In this document: piece after piece, positions 1 through 10,179 of the stretch
Numbering within the stretch: position 1 is the first letter of the stretch
Layout: the number at the start of each line of letters is the position of its first letter
Origin: Rugalucina vietnamica
Lineage: Eukaryota > Mollusca > Bivalvia > Lucinida > Lucinidae
Length of the DNA stretch: 64,000 nt
NCBI GenBank assembly: GCA_964017185.1
Contig: OZ024876.1
Span: 15,884,226 to 15,948,225, forward strand
Direction: 5' to 3'
The notes under the pieces: model-generated
The model's database searches: none
What the model was told of the DNA's origin: nothing
What the model saw: only the letters and a program-made list of their open reading frames with translations
Program-made: the position numbers and the translations under genes

Positions 1-597
1 TTTCTGGTTCTCATATTATTGTTAGTATATTATTGTTGTTAAAGTGCAAGAACAATGAACCAGAAACCAATTGCACACATTTTTGCATTGCGAGAATGTT
101 CATGATAAACGACCAACTGTATCCCTTAAATACAGTTGGGCATTTGTACACTGGTCCCCTACTTACTATGGGGAAAGTTAGGTCCGTAGGTTTCAAACCC
201 TGCATTACAAACCTATACACGCTATATATACTTATTTGAAAATCATTAAGAAATGGTATTACGTTTTTGCATACAAAAGAAATGGTAATTGAAATTTACT
301 CCCCCAGTTTGTTAACTGTTTCAATAAAAGATAATTTCTATTGAGATTAGACAATTTGATAATTGCCATTACAAAATAAGAAAAAAAAAAATAGGTTTCA
401 AAATGCACAAGGGACGAAACTCCACTCTGATCTATTTTTGACAATAGCGACGCGGTGTACAGTTGACAAGCCTCCTCGCTTTGCACGTGCAGTGTTCGGT
501 CAATAGTTATATCGCGAGAAAAGTCACTTTACCGGTGTGCATTATCGATGTATAGATCTTAAAACTAAAATTTCACTCAGTGGGGTCATAAGGTAAG
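1..597. other. Intergenic, nothing recognised
   Basis: No coding region, RNA gene or repeat shared with the rest of the window was recognised. The stretch is AT-rich and its short open frames have no recognisable composition. Confidence 0.5.
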
Positions 598-750
598 TTA
601 ATTACCCGCTTTGCGACAGGTGGGCATGATATTTTCCTGACCTGTCCGGCCAAAAGCATGCACCTCGAGCCCTTCGGGCTCTCGGTGCATGCTTTTGGCT
701 GGACAGGTCAGGAAAATATCATACCCACCTGTCGCTCAGCGGGTAATTAC
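598..750. repeat. Fold-back hairpin element (about 150 bp)
   Basis: The segment is a long near-perfect inverted repeat. It opens with TTAATTACCCGC and closes with GCGGGTAATTA. The arms share GACAGGTGGG, ATATTTTCCTGACCTGTCC and CCAAAAGCATGCACC, and they meet at the small hairpin GAGCCCTTCGGGCTC near 667-681. It contains no coding capacity. It is probably a non-autonomous inverted-repeat transposon or a recent fold-back; no other copy was seen in the window. Confidence 0.75.
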
Positions 751-1040
751 TACATAACATAAGCAAACAAAACAGTAAAATAGTATCTGGGTCAGTAAAC
801 ATCCAGAATTAATTTATTTTTCTCTGCCTTCAAATGACACATTTCTTTTTCAATTGGTCCATGAGGTGAGTCCCTACATGCTTGGCTTCCAGACATATGT
901 CTTTCCAAAAATTCAATGATTTCTGAAATATGAATACAATTTTTGAACTCAATCGGGTCTTGGGGCGTCCAGACCCCAGAAAAAAAATTGAAATTCTGGA
1001 ATGTCAGGGAGGCCATCTAAGACAATTCCATAGCCAAATT
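751..1040. other. Intergenic, nothing recognised
   Basis: No gene or shared repeat was recognised. Two short overlapping open frames on opposite strands have no recognisable content. Confidence 0.45.
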
Positions 1041-1044
1041 TTAG

Positions 1045-1215
1045 CATATTCATTATTCTTTAAAATGTTATTCACTATTCATTATAATACTCTGCTATTC
1101 ATTAAACATTACATGTATTCATTATTCTTTAGGACCTCGTTATTCACTAATCATTAAATTTTTTGCTCTTTATTCACTCTCATTAAAATTTTTAGGCCAT
1201 TATTCATTAATCATT
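1045..1215. repeat. ATTCATTA short-motif array
   Basis: About 170 bases contain many irregularly spaced copies of TATTCATTA and its variants ATTCACTA and AATCATTA. The spacing is uneven, so this is not an ordinary microsatellite. It resembles the motif arrays seen in other elements of this window, but no partner array or terminal repeat was found. Confidence 0.55.
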
Positions 1216-1339
1216 ATACCCCATCCAGACCCTCATATTGTAACTGGCGTGACTTTATTACTATCATTTACAAGGTACATGCCGAGTCTCTCTACTACTT
1301 GCATGTGTTTTCACACTTTCGAAAACTTTCGTTGATATG

Positions 1340-1505
1340 ATTTAACCTATATATGACAAATGAACTTGCCCATCATTATCATTTGGGTTTTTAGGGACAT
1401 TAGGAGTGATTTTGAATTTGTATTCCATTTTCGATCTAAGCAAACAGAATAGCCCCAGATGGACGCCGCGTTGGGCTATTCTGTTTGCCTAGGACCCATA
1501 AATAT
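1340..1505. repeat. Hairpin element family C, copy 1
   Basis: The core hairpin near 1438-1490 pairs AGCAAACAGAATAGCCC with GGGCTATTCTGTTTGCCT around a GACGCCGCG centre. The upstream flank (ATATGACAAATGAACTTGCC, then CATCATTATCA) recurs upstream of the cores at 4612 and 58035, so the unit is a dispersed repeat of about 160-200 bp. It is non-coding. Confidence 0.7.
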
Positions 1506-2058
1506 ATAAGTTGATAAGAGCTACTGGTCTCCATTTTACTGGACTTCTACTCATCATTGGTGATGTTGTGCTTTCAATATATTCACCCACGTAAACCAAT
1601 AAATTAAAGGCTTATATGTATTGAAGGTTTGACTAAACTACTTTTCCTGACGGTCCCAACGAGTGGAGGCCCGTCGCCCTTTTCTCGTGGTTGTGATTAT
1701 TCTGTAGTATAGGCAAGTTTGATTGAGTTATGATATTAAATCAAATAGTCTGATTTAAAATTCCAGATACATGTACGGTCCTCCTATGAATATCATAGAT
1801 TTACGTCTCTGGACATATCATAGATGTTGACTGGTTCGCTAAGGCCTCAAACCAAACAAATCTCTGGGCACATACATAGGTTCAGTTGCAACAGGCACGT
1901 GTACATGTACATATATTGAAAATGTTGACGACATAAACTCATAATTGATCTGCTTGAAACAGCGGTCAAAATGATAACTTAGAACTAAGGACTCACGAAA
2001 AAAGGCTTAGGGCGTTTACGGCCTGATTTTGGCTTCATAGTTTGCTAAAAAATAAATT
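1506..2058. other. Intergenic, nothing recognised
   Basis: No gene, RNA gene or shared repeat was recognised. Confidence 0.4.
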
Positions 2059-2148
2059 TTAGAATTTAGGTTAGAAAACTATTCCTTAAAACAGCCATAT
2101 GTCACGTCTTTTAAAAACCAGAACAGGTACTTCATTTATCCTACAAGC

Positions 2149-2162
2149 GTTGCCATGGCAAG
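2149..2162. promoter_or_regulatory. RFX X-box-like palindrome (one mismatch)
   Basis: GTTGCCATGGCAAG matches the RFX-family X-box palindrome GTTRCCATGGYAAC except for the last base. It is the first of four such sites in the tandem duplication. Sequence match only; no evidence of binding. Confidence 0.45.
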
Positions 2163-2409
2163 GCGGAGAAGAACCATAGATAGAGCACATTTTACACTTT
2201 TTGGTCTATTTTTGACCATTTCTGAACACATTTTTTATTTTTAGTGCCGGCCCACACGACGAACAAAATGATACTTTGCATACAATATCTCTGGATGATA
2301 CTTCATAATTATTTTATAATAAGAAATTGTTCGTCGCGTGGGCGGGTAGACAATATAGAAAAAATAGACACAAAATTGCAAAAAGTGGCATTTCTATGCT
2401 TTTCAGAGC

Positions 2410-2423
2410 GTTGCCATGGCAAC
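2410..2423. promoter_or_regulatory. Perfect RFX X-box palindrome
   Basis: GTTGCCATGGCAAC is a perfect 14-base palindrome identical to the strong RFX-family site. It occupies the second arm of the first tandem unit. Confidence 0.5.
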
Positions 2424-2546
2424 ATGTGTAGTATGAATGTGATAGTTGTGATAGAATTTAGGTTAGAAAACTATTCCTAAAAACAGCCATATGCCTCGTC
2501 TTTTAAAAACCAGAATAAGAATAAGTACTTCATTTATCCTACAAGC

Positions 2547-2560
2547 GTTGCCATGGCAAC
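2547..2560. promoter_or_regulatory. Perfect RFX X-box palindrome
   Basis: GTTGCCATGGCAAC recurs in the first arm of the second tandem unit. It corresponds to the degenerate site at 2149. Confidence 0.5.
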
Positions 2561-2820
2561 GCGGAGAAGAACCATAGATAGAGCACGTTTTGCACTTTTG
2601 GGTCTATTTTTGGCCATTTCTGAACACATTTTTTATTTTAAGTGCCGTCCCACACGACGAACAGAATGTTGCTTTGCATACAATATCTCTGGATGATACT
2701 TCATAATAATTTCATAATAAGAAATTGTTCGTCGCGTGGGCTGGTAGTTGAAAATGATGTTAAATTGTGAAAAAAAAGACCCAAAATTGCAAAAAGTGGC
2801 ATTTTTATGCTTTTCGGAGC

Positions 2821-2834
2821 GTTGCTATGGCAAC
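2821..2834. promoter_or_regulatory. RFX X-box (GTTGCTATGGCAAC)
   Basis: This variant also fits the X-box consensus (one transition inside the palindrome). It is in the second arm of the second tandem unit. Confidence 0.45.
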
Positions 2835-3126
2835 ATGTGTAGTTGTGATAGAACTTATACATGTAAGCACGGACCTATAACTGCTTTTTGTAATACTTTT
2901 CTCCTCATAATTCCAAACTTCAACTTTTTACCAACACATGAGGCTGAAATCAGGCCTTAAATCCCCTAGGCCTTTGTTTGTAAAAGAAAATGGGTTGCTG
3001 ATCCATGTCTGCTAACCTGACAGAGAAAATATACCGAGATGATTCCAGACGTTCTCACTGATTTCAAAGGATCATACTTTTATATTTAAATTCATAAATA
3101 TAATAGATGCTTAAATAGTTATAATA

Positions 3127-3355
3127 GTGGCCGAGCGGTTAAGAGCGCTGTTTCTTAATCACTCCATCATCTCACCGCTGTGACTGGTGTGGGTTTGATC
3201 CCCGCTCTGACCACATGTGAGACAAGCCAAATTCTGCTTGCGGGTCAGGTGGTTTTTCTCGGGGTTCTCCCGTTTTCGCCCCACCTACTGATTGGCCCGT
3301 CTCATATGAGCTGAAATAATCTTGAAAGGGACGTAAAACTGAATTAAAAAAAATT
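3127..3355 (+). mobile_element. tRNA-derived SINE, copy 1
   Basis: The head carries an A-box-like GTGGCCGAGCGGTTAAGAGC, as in class II tRNAs (Leu/Ser type). About 60 bases later there is a B-box-like GGGTTTGATCCCC. The body (GAGACAAGCCAAATTCTGC, then CTACTGATTGGCCCGTCTC) and the tail (ATCTTGAAAGGGACGTAAAA followed by an A-run) recur at 9924, 13377, 14308, 24930 and 47062. It is a non-coding retrotransposon transcribed by RNA polymerase III and mobilised by a LINE in trans; the partner LINE is not identified. Confidence 0.85.
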
Positions 3356-3575
3356 GAAGCCTGAAAAACCTTGAAAATTATTCCATATTTACCCCATTAC
3401 AAGTCGACATATATTTCCATTACATAAATAGGTAGAAATAACCACTACTATCTAAACATATTTTGTGGTTCTTCGTGAGATTTTTTTACCTGAAATAAAA
3501 AATAAACGACAACATCATATGTCAAGAGACAAATGTTTTGAAATGAGTAGACATTAGTGCAAACAGTATATATGT

Positions 3576-3660
3576 AAAAGTAGGCAATGATCAGGAAATG
3601 GCGCAATCTTAAAGAAATTACCACACCAAGAAAACTAAATTAAACTTATACCAAGAAACG
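3576..3660 (-). mobile_element. Penelope-like element 3'-terminal fragment
   Basis: Read on the plus strand it starts AAAAGTAGGCAATGATCAGG, continues through a diverged ATTACCACACC block and ends near ACTTATACCAAGAAAC. This is the reverse complement of the 3' terminus of the Penelope-like copies at 20982, 38938 and 53519. It is diverged, and only the last 85 or so bases of the element remain. Confidence 0.7.
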
Positions 3661-4108
3661 TATCGTAAACCCATGAAACCTCAGCGTCTTCTGAAAGATG
3701 GTGACACATCCAATGCCTGTTTTATGTCAAGAGTAAATCATGACTGTAGGCAATAAATTAAGTTTTTCCGGCTGATGACCAATAAAGTGCCTATATACTT
3801 CGGATATTTAATATAGAATTACAGACGAGCGTAGCCTTATTGTGAATATGATTAGAAGGCTTGGAACATATTTCAGACTTTAATGATGCACTAACCTCTA
3901 ATAAAAATTCGATCATACACATTTATGGCCAGGGCCAGAATGTTGATATCTAATGTCTGGAAGCTTAGTCTATGGATGGTCTGTTGCAGTCATTGTGGCA
4001 ACATCTAATTTCATGTTACCCAAAATACGTCTACGTATCATGATTTTCTGAACTATTGTTAAGTATGTTATCGTCAAGAAGCTGTAGTTGACAACCATGT
4101 TTTAATGC
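3661..4108. other. Intergenic, nothing recognised
   Basis: No gene or shared repeat was recognised. Confidence 0.4.
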
Positions 4109-4109
4109 C

Positions 4110-4451
4110 GTATATTTATGCAATATTTGGCAAAAGTAAACATCAGGAAAACATGTCCGTGAAATGTTTACCCACGTATACCCCACTTTTATATAGCAAA
4201 AACTGGGGTATGCAGGGGTATGCCTATTTTTCTTATTTTTGCTCCAAAACATAGATTGTGGGTACTCGTTAGAACCGCTTCGCCGAGGCGGTTCTAACGT
4301 GTACCCACAATCTATGTTTTTGAGCAAAAATAAGAAAAATATCAAACATTTTCTACTGAAAATTTTCATTTTTTACAATTTTAAAAATCACTGTATTTTG
4401 CATGGGCATGTTTTCGTAATGTATATTTCTGCAATATTTGGCAAAAGTAAA
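4110..4451. mobile_element. Hairpin element family A, copy 1, with 31-bp flanking direct repeats
   Basis: The element runs from CATCAGGAAAACATGTCCG (4141) to GGGCATGTTTTCGTAATG (4421). Its centre is a long hairpin in which CATAGATTGTGGGTACTCGT and GAACCGC face GCGGTTC and TACCCACAATCTATG. A TTTTTCTTATTTTTGCTC block flanks one arm and its complement flanks the other. A direct repeat of 31 bases with one mismatch lies on each side (4110-4140 and 4421-4451, each containing GCAATATTTGGCAAAAGTAA). Non-coding. Related copies are at 7048, 11569, 27574, 57350, 59117 and 61524. Confidence 0.8.
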
Positions 4452-4497
4452 TGACCGAACCAAACAGCAATAGGTTTTAACTTCTACAAAGAATTTA

Positions 4498-4700
4498 ACC
4501 CATATGTGACGAATGAATTCTCCCATCATTATCAACTGGGTGAGTCCACTTTCATTTTTAGGGGTGTCAGGGGTGATTTTTGAATTTTATTCAATTTTTC
4601 GATGAAAATTCTTTTAGCAAACAGAATAGAACGCGGCGTCCCATCTGGGGCTATTGTGTTTGCCTATGTCCCATAAAAGGGACGACAGGCTTAAATGAGT
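4498..4700. mobile_element. Hairpin element family C, copy 2
   Basis: The unit begins ACCCATATGTGACGAATGAA and continues through CCACTTTCATTTTTAGGGGT. It reaches a hairpin at about 4616-4667, AGCAAACAGAATAG against CTATTGTGTTTGCCT, with the GGGACGCCGCG centre inverted relative to copy 1. It ends after CCCATAAAAGGGACG. The same order of blocks recurs at 57930. Confidence 0.75.
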
Positions 4701-5442
4701 TAACCTAACTGTACTGTGCTTGGAGTTAAGTAAGAAATGAGGGACCAGGAATCGATGCAATTAAATTCAAAGTCCCAAAATAGACACCAGGTGGGAAAGA
4801 AAACAAATAAAACATAACAAAAATTTCCGACAACAGACAGGAAAAGCAGAATTACTAGGCTAAGCTCTGTCAAAACAAGGTAGCCATCCGGCTAAATTTC
4901 AACCGAAACGAAAGGCAACGAGCACGACAGAGAGGCAGACACAATTAGCAGTTGTACATGTATAATGAAGATAACCTACTTTTCTTGGGACACCGATTAC
5001 CGATTTTACTGGGGACAACGTCGAAAACTATTTAAAGAAAGAAAGTTAAATATAAACATACATAGTGTTCAACACATGTAACAAAAACTTTTTATGTAAT
5101 TAAGTTAAAATACCAAATACAGCGATTATTATTATCATCAATAAAACCAGTTTTACTAGGACTACAGCGAAATTACATGTACCATTTCTACCAGTACAGC
5201 GAAAATGTATTAGCGATTATTGAAAATGGATTTGAATAAAATTAAAGTACTCAACTGGCTAACACATGTATTACAAAATATTGCTGCAATAAAGCCAGAT
5301 ACTAGGCGAGAAATGCTGTATAATCTCGGGTTCAGGATCGTTTCTGAAACTTGGATGCATGTATAGATGCGAAATATGAATCCAATCTAAGGTAACAAAA
5401 TGACACTTTATGTTATATTCAGAGTTCCTATTCTGTGTGAAC
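4701..5442. other. Sequence between a repeat and the GPCR gene
   Basis: This would be the 3' flank of the GPCR gene, which lies on the minus strand. No repeat shared with the rest of the window and no other gene was recognised, and no confident polyadenylation signal was found close to the stop codon. Confidence 0.4.
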
Positions 5443-6351
5443 CTAATTAGTTGACCCACAGAGAGCCTGTCTAAGTTCTTTACGAAACCGTTTCCCACTG
5501 AATACATACAGTAAAAAATTAACAGCGTGACTCAGGTTGATCAGATTTAGAAATAAGCTGTCAACTGCCTCGTCTATACTGTTCCCATAATATTGATCGG
5601 TCTTTAAGTCAAATATATACGGCCTTATTATTTGATATAAGAGCGCAGGAAAGTATAGCACGATAAAAGTAGTGCTAACAAGACATGTTATTATGATAAG
5701 TTGCTTCATTGTCTCCCTTTTCTTTGCTGAAAGTGCCGACTTCCTGAACCTAACAACGGTTATGATGTTGAATGACAGACTGGTAGCTGCAGGCAGTATA
5801 AAGCCGATCACAAGGTCGATCCACGTATATACAAGATAAAAGAAATTCTTGTATCCGTGACTTGTAAAAGTACATACTGTGCCTGTAGCATTTTGGCCCT
5901 CCGCAAGTGTGAATCCAAACAGCAAATGTAGATCCGCAACTGTAAATAGTGCAATAACAGAAGCGACAATAATAACTCCTGTTTTTGTTACACAAAATGT
6001 CTTGACCTTTAATGGGAAATACACAGAAAATGTCCTTTCTGCCGCTAAGACTGTTACAAGCCACACGGAGATGTGCGGTAGCGTGTAAGCTAAATAAAAG
6101 GCGAGTTTGCACCCCAAAACTCCGCTGTTTTCAAGATAGACCTCAAACGCAATCCTCAGCCATGATTGACACATATACACCAGATATGCTGAATCACATA
6201 TAGCTAAGGCGGCAAGGATCACGGTGAACGAGGTTTTCTTGGAATGTTTGTTTAATACGGTTATTAAAGTCAACACGTTTCCCACCAATCCAGTTAGGAC
6301 AATAACTGGAGTAAAATATGCCCATAACGCCTTTCCGAATTTACTTTCCAT
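5443..6351 (-). CDS. Rhodopsin-family (class A) GPCR, intronless, peptide-receptor-like
   Basis: This is a complete 302-residue seven-helix receptor in a single exon. Visible class A marks are GN in TM1 (24-25), the LAALAICDS block with Asp53 in TM2, and Cys81 at the top of TM3, which can pair with Cys160 in the second extracellular loop. Further marks are ERT (105-107) in place of DRY, TM5 Pro187, TM6 FIVLYFP with Pro235, and NFLLY (278-282) in place of NPxxY, followed by the basic FRKEL start of helix 8. TM4 lacks the usual Trp. NAT at 154 is a possible N-glycosylation site. The N-terminus is short (about 12 residues), which suits a small-peptide or amine ligand. The degenerate motifs resemble expanded lophotrochozoan FMRFamide/peptide-receptor-like families. 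It should act in the plasma membrane through G proteins; the ligand cannot be inferred. The start at MESKFG leaves a normal TM1. Confidence 0.85.
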   Translation of the reverse strand: MESKFGKALWAYFTPVIVLTGLVGNVLTLITVLNKHSKKTSFTVILAALAICDSAYLVYMCQSWLRIAFEVYLENSGVLGCKLAFYLAYTLPHISVWLVTVLAAERTFSVYFPLKVKTFCVTKTGVIIVASVIALFTVADLHLLFGFTLAEGQNATGTVCTFTSHGYKNFFYLVYTWIDLVIGFILPAATSLSFNIITVVRFRKSALSAKKRETMKQLIIITCLVSTTFIVLYFPALLYQIIRPYIFDLKTDQYYGNSIDEAVDSLFLNLINLSHAVNFLLYVFSGKRFRKELRQALCGSTN

Positions 6352-7047
6352 CAGACTGAGAGAAAATAAAACTTTATTTTGTCTGTTTAGGCTTTCTTCG
6401 ACTGTATAAAGATTTTACGGTTTGATATGTTTCCTCCAACAATTTAGTGGAATTTTGTTTTACGGTTTGGTATGTTTGTCCCAGTTTTTTAAAGGTCCGT
6501 TTTTATTGAACAATTACAATATATTTGTGGTATGTTTTCTCCAATATTATCAGTTCCTTTTTGCGGTCACTTTGGTTGTATGCTTTACAAGAATGTTTGT
6601 TTGGTTGCGCGCACTAAAAGCTTATCTTTCTATTCCGATGCATGCAAGATAAAGATGCATTGATCTTTTCTTGAAGTTTCTCAATTGTATTGCTAACTTT
6701 TCCTAATATCCGTAACTTATACGGTGCAAGCCCGCGTTCGAATTTATATATATATAGTCCTTTCGACGCTGAATAAATGAAATCAAATTATACCAAGTCG
6801 GTTCAACTGAATTGTTGGATTCGACATTACGATAATACCTCTAATCCAAATCATATCAAAGTTGGTTTTCAAATGAAAAACTTGTGACACATTTTTTATT
6901 TCTGATTTTTAAACTACATGTTTATTATATTCTACTGTGCAATACAGTTTAGGTGTGCCTGTGTCTAAGTGATGCAATTCAGAACAGTACAGCACAGTTT
7001 GCTATCAAACAAAACAAGAAATTACTTGTAAATCTACTGTTCTATTA
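6352..7047. other. 5' flank of the GPCR, probable promoter region
   Basis: No other gene was recognised. Pyrimidine-rich imperfect repeats containing TTACGGTTTGATATGTTT and TTTACGGTTTGGTATGTTT (6415-6545) recur about 50 bases apart just upstream of the receptor start. A core promoter cannot be assigned. Confidence 0.4.
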
Positions 7048-7325
7048 CATCAGGAAAACATGTCCGTGAAATAAATACCCCCGTATACCCCACTTTTATA
7101 TAGTAAAACTTGGGTATGCAGGGGTATACCTATTTTTCTTATTTTTGCTCCAAAACATAGATAGTGAGTACTCGTTAGAACCGCCTCGTCGAGGCGGTTC
7201 TAACGTGTACCCACAATCTATGTTTTGAGCAAAAATAAGAAAAATATCAACATTTTTCTCACGAAATTTTCAATTTTTACAGGTGAGAAATTCTCTGTAT
7301 ATTGCATGGGCAAATTTTCGTAATG
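7048..7325. mobile_element. Hairpin element family A, copy 2
   Basis: It runs from CATCAGGAAAACATGTCCG to CAAATTTTCGTAATG. The central hairpin is TACTCGTTAGAACCGCCTCG against CGAGGCGGTTCTAACGTGTA. Unlike copy 1 it is not flanked by a long direct repeat. Non-coding. Confidence 0.8.
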
Positions 7326-7845
7326 TTGGAAAAAAGAGAGAGAAATGGGACATAAATTCCATAGATGATTATCATCATGGTGTACCTCAAAGTTCTTTTA
7401 CGTTAATACTGGTCATTTCAGTTTGCTAATTGAAAAAGAAAAACAACTTTTGTACAAAGGAAATACGCTAATCAGTACAACTCATAATTAGGCACCAGCA
7501 TCACTAAAGACAAGGATAACCACATCAATTATATTAAAATACAAGCCCAAGTAACGTAATTAAGGGATATCAATGCGAGATACCAAATTACTAAGCTTGA
7601 TTCTTAGGAAAATTGGATATATGACTGGAGTTCAAAGGGACATTTGCCTAAACCGAGGTCGTTAAAAGGACATCTCCTGTACATACCGGAAGTATTAGTA
7701 ACTCTTTTCATTTTTGTTGAAAATTGTACTTTCAGATGTCCAGTGTTCTGGGATTAATATAAGTATAATAAATTCAAGAAGATCTGTATCAAAAGTGCAG
7801 AAATTGGTCATGGTCAACGATCAATAATTTAGCTTGAGTCCAAAC
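7326..7845. other. Intergenic, nothing recognised
   Basis: No gene or shared repeat was recognised. Confidence 0.4.
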
Positions 7846-8045
7846 ATTAATAGACATTTTTCACTTTTGAACGCAAATGCTGCTGGTGCGTGCGGTTACG
7901 ACTTTCTTTGTGATGGGGGACGACTCGTGAGGGCATATGTGAGACTAAGACGAGGGACAATATGAAGAATTACACAGTCATAACTACCAACAGCCCAACG
8001 GAGACGAATTAGATGAGACATGCAATAAATGTTATAGTGTAGGAC

Positions 8046-8122
8046 GTCTATCTCTGTAGCTCAGTAGGTAGCAAGCTAGGATTCAAAACGAAAGGTTCTG
8101 GGTTCGAGTCCTGGTCGGACCG
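8046..8122 (+). ncRNA. tRNA-like Pol III promoter segment in FB1 left arm
   Basis: An A-box-like TAGCTCAGTAGGTAGC is followed at suitable spacing by a B-box GGGTTCGAGTCC and then a T-run, as in an RNA polymerase III unit. Acceptor-stem pairing is not maintained, so it is not called a functional tRNA. Its mirror copy is at 14862. It may be a SINE head or a tRNA relic. Confidence 0.5.
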
Positions 8123-8999
8123 CTTTTTTTTCTTTTCTTTATTTGTCTCCCCTGTGACAATAAAGCTAAGGAAATTAAAAAAAATGTATTATCAGCTGAT
8201 TATATTTATTGGCGAATGCAAGAATCAGGAAATGCCCTTGTGCATAAAATACTTAAATCGTAAAGGAATTGAAGTGCGAGACGGCACCTCACATTAATGT
8301 TTCTCTCTTGTTGACTTTTAACCTGTTGAAATCGACAGCTCGATCGTATTTGTTTTGGTAGAAGAGCTGATCTTCGAGCGATCCTCATGTCAATATTTCT
8401 TTCTTGGGGACAAAAAATGTTCATATTCTGAAGGCTTGTACAGGAATAATGTGGCTAGGATAAGTTAGCCACCTGAATGACTTTAAATGTTTTCCGCGGA
8501 CGTAAGGCACTAACTCAAATAGTATAGTGTACCTGTACAGACATATGAATATATATCAGGTGTAAAAACTACAGTTTCACGTGCTGTCTCGTGAGCGAAC
8601 ATAATTCATTTGGCATGTTTATACATGTATTTCAAACAGATACTCGAAAGCTTGGTGGGGGTTATTTGGTTGATGTTTCGTTTTGATCCCATACAGCACC
8701 CATCTGCATGTCATAAGGGCGATATCCTTACTACATTATGCATATAGCCATACTAATAATTTGAGGTTTTGTAGGCCTTCACAGTATTTCAGCCATATCG
8801 AGTGCGATAATTACGAATTTTAGATGATTTTTGCAAGCCACAGGCTTTCTGTATGATCCTCATTTATTCTCTTGTAGTATGCGTGCTGTTTGTCTGGTTG
8901 ACTTCAAATAAATATAATTAATCATCAAACTAACATTATGTTATTTTCAAGTAAATAAATGATTACAAAACTAAGAAACATCTAGTCTTTTTTTAGCTC

Positions 9000-9923
9000 A
9001 CCTGAGCCGAAGGCTCACAAGGAGAGCTTATAGGATGGCCATGATCTGTCGTCCGTCTTCGTCGTCGTCCACAATCTTCTTCTCTGAAACCACTTGGCCA
9101 ATCAAGTTGAAATTTTATTTGGAGCCTCCTTGTGTAGCGGCATTTCAAGTTTGATCGCGAAATCTATGTCACATGACCAATATGGCCGCCACGCCCACAT
9201 AAGGTAAAAAACACTCAAAAATCTTCTTCTCCAGAACCGGCGGGCCGATTCCCACGAAACTTGGTATTTACCATCAGTGTCTCCAGCCCATCAAAGTTTG
9301 GCAAAATGATGACCATGGGATGACCTTGACCTATTTTACGGCAAGGTCAATTTTGGAAACATAGGCTTTTACATGGGAAAAAGTGAAAACTATTGATTTT
9401 TTTTAAAACGATTGCAGCCAGAGACCTGAAAAGAGGTAGATGCAGACAACTAATGGAGTAGATAAAAGTATGTGATTAAATTAGGTCAAGGTCATCTCTT
9501 GACCTTGGCCAGTCTGTTTTCCATACACACTTTTCATACATCTTCATCTCTGAAACCGCTTGGCCAATCAAGTTGAAATTTTATGTGGAGCATCCATTGG
9601 TAGGGGGAACGAAAGTTTGATCATGAAATCTGAGTCACATGACAAAGATGGCCGCCATCAGTGACTCCAGCCCATTATAGTTTGATAAAATGATGGCCCT
9701 GGGTTGACCTTGACCTGTTTTACGGCAAGCTTAATTTTGGAAACAGGCTGTTACATGGGAAAAAGTGAAAACTATGGATTTTTCGAAAACGATTGCAGCC
9801 TGAGACCTGAAAAAAGGCAGATGCAGACAACTAATGAGATGTAAGTATGTAATTAATTTAGGTCAAGGCCATCTCTTGACCGTGACCAGTCTGTTGTTCA
9901 TACACACTTTTAAAACATCTTCA
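9000..9923 (+). repeat. Dispersed repeat family D (GACCTTGACC-type), tandem units
   Basis: It begins TTAGCTCACCTGAGCCGAAG and holds two or more related units. Each has CTGAAACC.CTTGGCCAATC, a GATGGCCGCCA block, CTTGACCTATTTTACGGCAAG and GGTCAAGGTCATCTCTTGAC. Related units occur at 10181, 11655 and, inverted, 25250. No reading frame is conserved between units. Confidence 0.75.
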
Positions 9924-10179
9924 TGGCGGCCCCCGTGGTCGAGCGGTTGAGAGCGCTGTTTCTTAATCACTCGATCATCTCACCGCTGTCTCTGGTGAAG
10001 GATCGCGCCCCGCACTGGCCACATGTGAGACAAGCCAAGTTCTGCTTGCGGGTGTGCCAGGTGTTTTTTCTCGGGGTTCTGCTGTTGTCGCCCCACCTAC
10101 TGATTGGCCCGTTTCATATGAGCTGAAATTATCTTGAAAGAGACGTTAAACTGAATGAAAAAAAAAAAAAAATAAATAA
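9924..10179 (+). mobile_element. tRNA-derived SINE, copy 2, with target duplication
   Basis: A GTGGTCGAGCGGTTGAGAGC head and an A-rich tail bound a full SINE. It is inserted into repeat family D. ATCTTCA is duplicated at 9917-9923 and 10180-10186, and removing the insert restores the family D order CATCTTCA.CTCTGAAACC seen at 9538. This supports target-primed insertion. Confidence 0.85.

Larger units (their letters stand above)
2059..2855. repeat. Tandem duplication of a unit of about 393 bp
   Basis: Two copies lie head to tail, at about 2059-2451 and 2452-2855. Each begins GAATTTAGGTTAGAAAAC and ends near CAACATGTGTAG. Each copy is internally inverted: CCCACACGACGAAC faces GTTCGTCGCGTGGG, and each half carries a GTTGCCATGGCAAC-type palindrome. 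The copies differ by scattered substitutions and small indels. Short open frames are interrupted and do not match between copies, so coding is unlikely. Confidence 0.85.

Noticed and set aside
3765-3800. CTGATGA string suggesting a hammerhead
   Set aside because: No stem II and no downstream GAA core; a chance heptamer.
8046-8122. A functional tRNA gene
   Set aside because: A and B boxes are good but the acceptor and anticodon stems do not pair, and the copy is part of a fold-back arm.
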